28,449 nt of DNA, from positions 1 through 28,449 of the forward strand of contig CALKAN010000296.1 in the NCBI GenBank assembly GCA_937983035.1, read 5' to 3'. Of this stretch, positions 24,410 to 28,449 are shown one piece after another; position 1 is the first letter of the stretch, and every line of letters begins with the position of its first letter. The notes below the pieces were generated by a model, which worked only from the letters and a program-made list of their open reading frames with translations, was not told the origin of the DNA and did no database searches. Source of the stretch: an uncultured Paenibacillaceae bacterium (GTDB lineage: Bacteria > Bacillota > Bacilli > Paenibacillales > CALAME01). A program made the translations under genes and the position numbers.

Positions 24410-25199
24410 TGGCTAGAAGCTCCTCACTTTCTTCATCATCAGCTGCTCTTTCTTTCGGTGAAAGAAAGACGGACAGCTTTTGCTCGATGGCCAGGGTGGA
24501 GACGCCGGATTGAATCGAAAGCAATCCCTCTACCATCATAAGCCGAAGCTCAATTTCATTCGCTGACAATCGCTGTAATTTGTTTGCGATCGGATGCCAT
24601 AGAACGTAACCGCTGAAAATGCCGTACAAGGTAGCTACGAAAGCTGCAGCGATGGATTGTCCCAACGTCTCGATGTCGCTTAGATTCCCCAGCGCTGCGA
24701 TCAGTCCGAGCACAGCACCGAGAACGCCAAGGGTTGGCGCATAAGTTCCAGCTTGCGAAAAGATTTTAATGCCTGCTTTATGCCTTTCTTGGGTGGCGGC
24801 AACATCTTCGAGCAGCACATCTTTTACAAAGTCATGGTCATTGCCGTCAATGATCATGCGAATTCCGCTTTTGAGAAATGCATCGTCAATTTCATCCACC
24901 CTGCTTTCGAGCGCAAGCAAGCCCTCGCGCCGGCTGATTGACGCCCAATCGATGAACATGGCGATGACCTTTTTCTTGGACATCAGTTCTTGCTCAGAAA
25001 AAGCAATTTTAATCAGTTTTGGAAACTTTTTGAGTTCCGCCCATGGAAATCCGATCAATAAGGAAGCGGCAGTACCGACGAAAATGATGACTATGGCAGC
25101 GGGGTTAAACAGAATTGAAAGACTTGCTCCTTTAAAAAGCAAACCAGCTACAACAGCAGCTGCCCCCAGCAAGATTCCGATATAAGTCGATTTACCCAT
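24387..25199 (-). CDS. motA: Flagellar motor stator protein MotA
   Basis: 270 aa with four membrane helices and a cytoplasmic domain between helices 2 and 3. Rotor-interacting charges are visible at Arg90 and Glu98 (ISRREGLLALES). The conserved prolines are Pro155 in TYAPTLGVLGAVLG and Pro203 at the end of helix 4. GAGGTGG lies just before the ATG. It is the first gene of a motA-motB operon, and the only flagellar genes in the window. Confidence 0.94.
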   Translation of the reverse strand: MGKSTYIGILLGAAAVVAGLLFKGASLSILFNPAAIVIIFVGTAASLLIGFPWAELKKFPKLIKIAFSEQELMSKKKVIAMFIDWASISRREGLLALESRVDEIDDAFLKSGIRMIIDGNDHDFVKDVLLEDVAATQERHKAGIKIFSQAGTYAPTLGVLGAVLGLIAALGNLSDIETLGQSIAAAFVATLYGIFSGYVLWHPIANKLQRLSANEIELRLMMVEGLLSIQSGVSTLAIEQKLSVFLSPKERAADDEESEELLANEKIQTA

Positions 25200-25230
25200 G
25201 ATCCCACCTCGTGATTGTTTTACTCAGCTG

Positions 25231-25247
25231 CAGCCGACAATCGGCTG
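25231..25247. repeat. Hairpin in the motA leader
   Basis: CAGCCGA-CAA-TCGGCTG is a perfect 7-bp inverted repeat with a 3-base loop, 32 bp before the motA start. It would lie in the 5' leader if transcription starts from the upstream sigma-D-like box, and it overlaps a second, weaker sigma-D-like box. Confidence 0.5.
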
Positions 25248-25265
25248 TTACTATGCTTTTTTATA

Positions 25266-25293
25266 TTATCGGTACATTCGCATCATTTTTTTA
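25266..25293 (-). promoter_or_regulatory. Candidate sigma-D (flagellar) promoter of motAB
   Basis: On the minus strand TAAA (25293-25290), 16 bp, ACCGATAA (25273-25266) resembles the flagellar consensus TAAA-N15-GCCGATAA. A second match, TAAA (25263-25260), 14 bp, GCCGATTG (25245-25238), follows. Both spacings are one base off, so one or both may be used. Confidence 0.45.
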
Positions 25294-25411
25294 TAGAAGT
25301 GCATGACTTTTAAACATTTAGCTCAGTTTATCATCATGCATGGACAGGTTGCTTATTTTCATATTTTGCCATGTACATTCTTAGTGAAAGCGTTTAATAT
25401 TGAAAGGAATA

Positions 25412-25420
25412 TGGTATAAT
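25412..25420 (+). promoter_or_regulatory. Extended -10 promoter of the small gene at 25494
   Basis: TGGTATAAT matches the extended -10 element exactly. The -35 region is weak. It lies about 75 bp before the ATG. Confidence 0.5.
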
Positions 25421-25493
25421 GAGAATGACGCATTTGTAAGGAAATGCCAGACGAACTTAGAGCGACAAAATATTGACGGAGGTGCTTCGAAAG

Positions 25494-25787
25494 ATGGGTG
25501 TGAAATTTGCGAGAGATTATGAGGACATCGTGTCAGATATGTCACATGCTGTCCCCAATATAGACAATTTTTATCAGTTTTTTCATATGGAAAAAGAGCA
25601 GTGGGAAAGGCTGACGGAAGAAGAGCAAAAAGAATGCACGAGGACGTTGTGCGACGATTTGATTTTTGCTTTAGGATCTCGTCCTTCCATCCAAGTTGAA
25701 GGGGGCAGAGTTGCATACGAACGGAAAAAGAATGTCATTACCGTCCATAATGGCGGCAATGTGATTGCGATCATCAATTTAGTATGA
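25494..25787 (+). CDS. Small conserved-looking protein of unknown function
   Basis: 97 aa, soluble and acidic, no signal peptide or membrane segment. I do not recognise the family. The N-terminal half is probably helical (ARDYEDIVSDMSHAVPNIDN, then EKEQWERLTEEEQKE), and the C-terminal half looks like beta strands (PSIQVEGGRVAYERKKNVIT, VIAIINLV). GGAGGTG nine bases before the ATG and the extended -10 promoter support a real gene. It has a unit of its own, divergent from motAB. It may be a Bacillales lineage-specific protein. Confidence 0.75.
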   Translation: MGVKFARDYEDIVSDMSHAVPNIDNFYQFFHMEKEQWERLTEEEQKECTRTLCDDLIFALGSRPSIQVEGGRVAYERKKNVITVHNGGNVIAIINLV

Positions 25788-26260
25788 TGAAACGGAAATG
25801 ACATTCAATCACGCCTTTTTCGAAAGCAGCATGGACGGCAAGAAGAATATCGCTGCCAACGGTTGAACATTGACTGCTGAAAATGACAGCAAGGTTAGAT
25901 GAATCAGATTAGCAGCAAAAGCATCTCCAATGAATAAAGGATAGACCTCGCGCGGTTTGAAGAACATGTCAAGGTTGGAGGAACTGCTGCAGTTGATGAT
26001 GCGCGAAAGTCCTGCTCATTGTTATAAGTTTAAAATGCATGCAATGCAGCCATCTGAATCTTGATCTTACATTCAGACAGTTGATGAAAATAGAATCGAA
26101 GCACGCATCCATGATTGTTGCATGATCTGAAAAGGCTGAATCGCTGCGGTCTGGCAGTTTTATCATAAGCGGAAATCAAAGATCCCTGGTCATGTCAGCA
26201 AGGAGAAGCATATGCATGAATTTGAAGGCAATGCCAGATTGCTGCGGCAAGTTTGACGTA
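25788..26260. other. 473-bp stretch without a convincing gene
   Basis: No terminator with a T run, no RNA motif and no well-supported coding sequence was seen. A 32-codon plus-strand ORF from an ATG near 25966 (MSRLEELLQLMMRES...) lacks a good ribosome binding site. Minus-strand ORFs at the right side have no family resemblance. It may be decayed sequence or the long 3' region of the two converging units. Confidence 0.5.
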
Positions 26261-27163
26261 TTAATGCTCATTAATGGAATAACAACTGGATATTTCCCAT
26301 AAAAGCAGGCCGGCACGGAAAAAGCCAAACAGAAAGTGCAGCAAGATGGCCAGCATCCCAGGCCATAGAATGGCAACTGCGCTGAAGCCGGCGGAAAGCA
26401 GTGAAGCTGTCATGATGAATAACAAGCTCAGGATCAGCACTGCGGCCAAATTGCTTCCAGACATCAGACGCATGCGATGGAGATTGTTCGACATCGCTTG
26501 CGTCTTTTTTAACATGAAATAAAGCATGAAAGCACGAATGATAAAAATGTACAATATATATGCTGTCAATGAAAGCATGTTATGCTCCAAAACCGCTTCA
26601 ACCGAGCTGGATAACTGCCACGTCAACAGAACTTGCGGAACAAGCCATAGGAGCGGCAGGCCGATGAGTGCGATTTGAATCAAATAGATCAGGCTGAAGG
26701 CTGCTCCCAGTTTGCGCATGCCATTTTTGAAATGAGCGAACAAGTTTTCTGCAGTGCCAGATTGGAGACGTTTATCTGAATGATGATGGGCCTGGATCGA
26801 ATAAAGAATGCCGGCATGCAGCAATGGATGCCCGATGATGCGCAGCAGCAGGATGCCTCCGATCAGCCAAAGCCAGGGTTCCAGCGCTTCTGTTTTTATG
26901 ATGCGAAACTGTGCTTCTGCCCAGAACACTTGCACCGCCGCATCTCCCAGCGCATCGCTGGGATACCGGCTGAGCAGCGCATCGAAGAAACCGCTGATCC
27001 AGCGATACCCTAATCCGGACCAAGCGAGATGATACAATCCGAGAAAGAGCAGCCAGCCGTAATGTTCATTGACGAAGGCCAAGCCAGATTTGACTGCGGA
27101 GAGCCAATCACGCTGGTTTGCCGGCGGACTTATCTTTTCAGATGTTGCCAATCGATTATTCAC
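26261..27163 (-). CDS. Polytopic membrane protein of unknown function
   Basis: 300 aa with about six to seven hydrophobic segments, including WLLFLGLYHLAW near the N-terminus, WLWLIGGILLL, a long pair at about 160-190, YILYIFIIRAFMLYF and AAVLILSLLFIMTASLLSAG. A His-rich cytoplasmic loop (QAHHHSDKR) lies in the middle. No transporter signature is recognised. GAGGTG six bases upstream supports the GTG at 27163; an earlier in-frame GTG at 27172 lies within that site. It begins 11 bp after the stop of the M1 peptidase gene, so the two are surely cotranscribed and probably function together. Confidence 0.75.
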   Translation of the reverse strand: MNNRLATSEKISPPANQRDWLSAVKSGLAFVNEHYGWLLFLGLYHLAWSGLGYRWISGFFDALLSRYPSDALGDAAVQVFWAEAQFRIIKTEALEPWLWLIGGILLLRIIGHPLLHAGILYSIQAHHHSDKRLQSGTAENLFAHFKNGMRKLGAAFSLIYLIQIALIGLPLLWLVPQVLLTWQLSSSVEAVLEHNMLSLTAYILYIFIIRAFMLYFMLKKTQAMSNNLHRMRLMSGSNLAAVLILSLLFIMTASLLSAGFSAVAILWPGMLAILLHFLFGFFRAGLLLWEISSCYSINEH

Positions 27164-27173
27164 AGCATTCACC

Positions 27174-28449
27174 TCACCATACGAATATGTTTAGAATCAG
27201 ATCCGCAATCCTGGCAGCATTAATGCTGAGCCGTTTCTTCGTTTGATCATCGACGGTTGCATGCATAAAGTTGTTCATGCGTCTGTTTTCCAAAATGAGC
27301 TGATGATCGGGATCAATGGCTGCCCATTTCAGCGGAGAGGTATAGGTGACGCGGAACACTTTCTTTTCAGCTTCTCCATCCCAAACCGTCTTCGTTTGAT
27401 GCCCGTCTTCGAATTGCAATACGAGCGGCACTTCAAATCCTGATCCGCCGTGCCGTGATAAGTGAATTTCACTGACATACGCTTTGCCGTCTTCGCTTTC
27501 TTCTTCTTTCATTTCAATACGATCGATGGCATAATCGCCCATCATGCCGCCATGCACATATTGATGAATAAATGAGCTCCAATCGCGCTCTGTCACTTCT
27601 TCCAGCACTTGAACGAAATCAGCTGTGGAAGGATGGCGATATTTCCACTGTTCCACATACTGGCGCAGCACTTTCATCATTTGTGCAGAACCAATTTCTT
27701 GCTCGATCGCCTTCAGGACCAATTTTCCTCGAATATACACATTTTCCGCATACACATCATGAGAATCGTATTCCCAAGCATTCAAGGTCAGCGGCTGCGG
27801 CGAAGTCACATAGCTGGCTTCCAGCGCCATCGGCACCATCAGGCCATACTCGAGTTTCATCACCTTATCTTCAGCAAATGAAGTGAACGCTTCATCCAGC
27901 CAAGCTTCTTCGAATTCATTGCTGGCGACCAGTCCGTAGAAATATTGATGTCCAATTTCGTGCACGATGACTTGTTCCAGTTCATAGCCGGGATCCTTCT
28001 TGTCTGCTGCCCAAGCAGTGACCAGAGTAGGATATTCCATGCCGCCGGCACCGCTTGCGCCTGCAGGCGGAACGACGATGGACAGCGTGTCATATGGATA
28101 AGGGCCGAACCATGCGCTGTAATATTTTAAGGAACTGGCTGCAGCTCTGAAATAGCGTTCCGTCAGCGGCAGATGTTCCGGCTGCAGATAAAGTTGAATG
28201 ACAACATCAGAAACATTGCTGTCTGAATAGGTCATTTCTGCTTTTTCGAAGCGGGGAGACGCAGACCATGCAAAATCATGCACATCTTCGGCGACATAAC
28301 GTACTGTTTTTCGTTCGTTGGAGGCATGTTTGCTCGTCAATGTCAAAACGGATTGGTCGATCAATGTTCCGGTTGCCGCTACTTCGTAGGAGGCGGGGAC
28401 GTTTATTTCCACATCATATTTGCCGAAATTTGCGTAAAATTCCGAATTG
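27174..28449 (-). CDS. M1-family zinc metallopeptidase (partial, 5' end beyond the window)
   Basis: At least 425 codons; the frame stays open to the window edge, so the start and probably an N-terminal segment are missing. The zinc site is HEIGH followed by Glu after 18 residues (EAWLDEAF), the gluzincin pattern HExxH-x18-E. GGMEYPTL is the M1 substrate-binding GxMEN-type motif, with Tyr in place of Asn. The beta-sandwich domain before it reads on past the window (EFYANFGKYDVEINVPASYE). Membrane anchoring is unknown because the N-terminus is absent. The membrane protein gene follows by 11 bp. Confidence 0.88.
   Translation of the reverse strand, partial: NSEFYANFGKYDVEINVPASYEVAATGTLIDQSVLTLTSKHASNERKTVRYVAEDVHDFAWSASPRFEKAEMTYSDSNVSDVVIQLYLQPEHLPLTERYFRAAASSLKYYSAWFGPYPYDTLSIVVPPAGASGAGGMEYPTLVTAWAADKKDPGYELEQVIVHEIGHQYFYGLVASNEFEEAWLDEAFTSFAEDKVMKLEYGLMVPMALEASYVTSPQPLTLNAWEYDSHDVYAENVYIRGKLVLKAIEQEIGSAQMMKVLRQYVEQWKYRHPSTADFVQVLEEVTERDWSSFIHQYVHGGMMGDYAIDRIEMKEEESEDGKAYVSEIHLSRHGGSGFEVPLVLQFEDGHQTKTVWDGEAEKKVFRVTYTSPLKWAAIDPDHQLILENRRMNNFMHATVDDQTKKRLSINAARIADLILNIFVW

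Noticed and set aside
25966..26064. 32-aa plus-strand ORF MSRLEELLQLMMRES...
   Set aside because: The bases before the ATG (TTTGAAGAAC) do not give a convincing ribosome binding site, and no homology is evident.
25969..26166. 65-aa minus-strand ORF in the gap after the small gene
   Set aside because: Composition is unlike a real protein, no ribosome binding site was seen, and it is probably chance.

Overview
The window looks like a chromosomal segment of a Bacillales (Firmicutes) bacterium. The evidence is strong GGAGG-type ribosome binding sites, frequent GTG and TTG starts, sigma-A promoters of Gram-positive type, a seven-gene mrpABCDEFG cluster, a pdhABCD operon with a single-lipoyl E2, LipL-type lipoate metabolism, and a motAB pair in Bacillus style. 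I see no insertion sequence, prophage, CRISPR array, rRNA or tRNA. The genus cannot be named safely from this sequence.

Layout. Positions 136-4906 (minus strand) hold tatA, topB (topoisomerase III), a YihY/BrkB-family membrane protein and an unusual glutamate dehydrogenase. Positions 5118-8286 hold two divergent paralogues of the DUF21-CBS-CorC (CNNM/HlyC) family around a 427-bp regulatory region. That region has a good promoter, two palindromic sites and a possible small leader ORF in front of each gene. Positions 8386-15037 hold a KdpD-like universal stress protein (minus) divergent from the complete mrpABCDEFG Na+/H+ antiporter operon (plus). Positions 15202-17223 hold trhO (tRNA U34 hydroxylation, minus) divergent from lipL (octanoyl transfer, plus). 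Positions 17435-18172 hold a putative esterase (minus). Positions 18541-23389 hold pdhABCD, closed by a perfect 16-bp-stem terminator. Positions 23636-25199 hold motA-motB (minus) with sigma-D-like boxes upstream. Positions 25494-25787 hold a small unrecognised protein, followed by about 470 bp with no convincing gene. Positions 26261-28449 hold a two-gene minus-strand unit: an M1-family zinc metallopeptidase cut by the window end, and a polytopic membrane protein of unknown role.

How the genes connect. LipL makes the lipoyl-type modification that the PdhC lipoyl domain needs, and it lies about 1.3 kb upstream of pdhA. The Mrp antiporter, the Usp-type protein, the CNNM-type putative divalent-cation exporters and the ion-driven MotAB stator give the region a membrane-energetics and ion-homeostasis theme. 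That theme is my inference and not proof of co-regulation. Most of the content is well-known housekeeping. The least explained parts are the regulatory region between the CNNM paralogues, the peptidase/membrane-protein pair, the small 97-aa protein with the empty stretch after it, and the divergent glutamate dehydrogenase.
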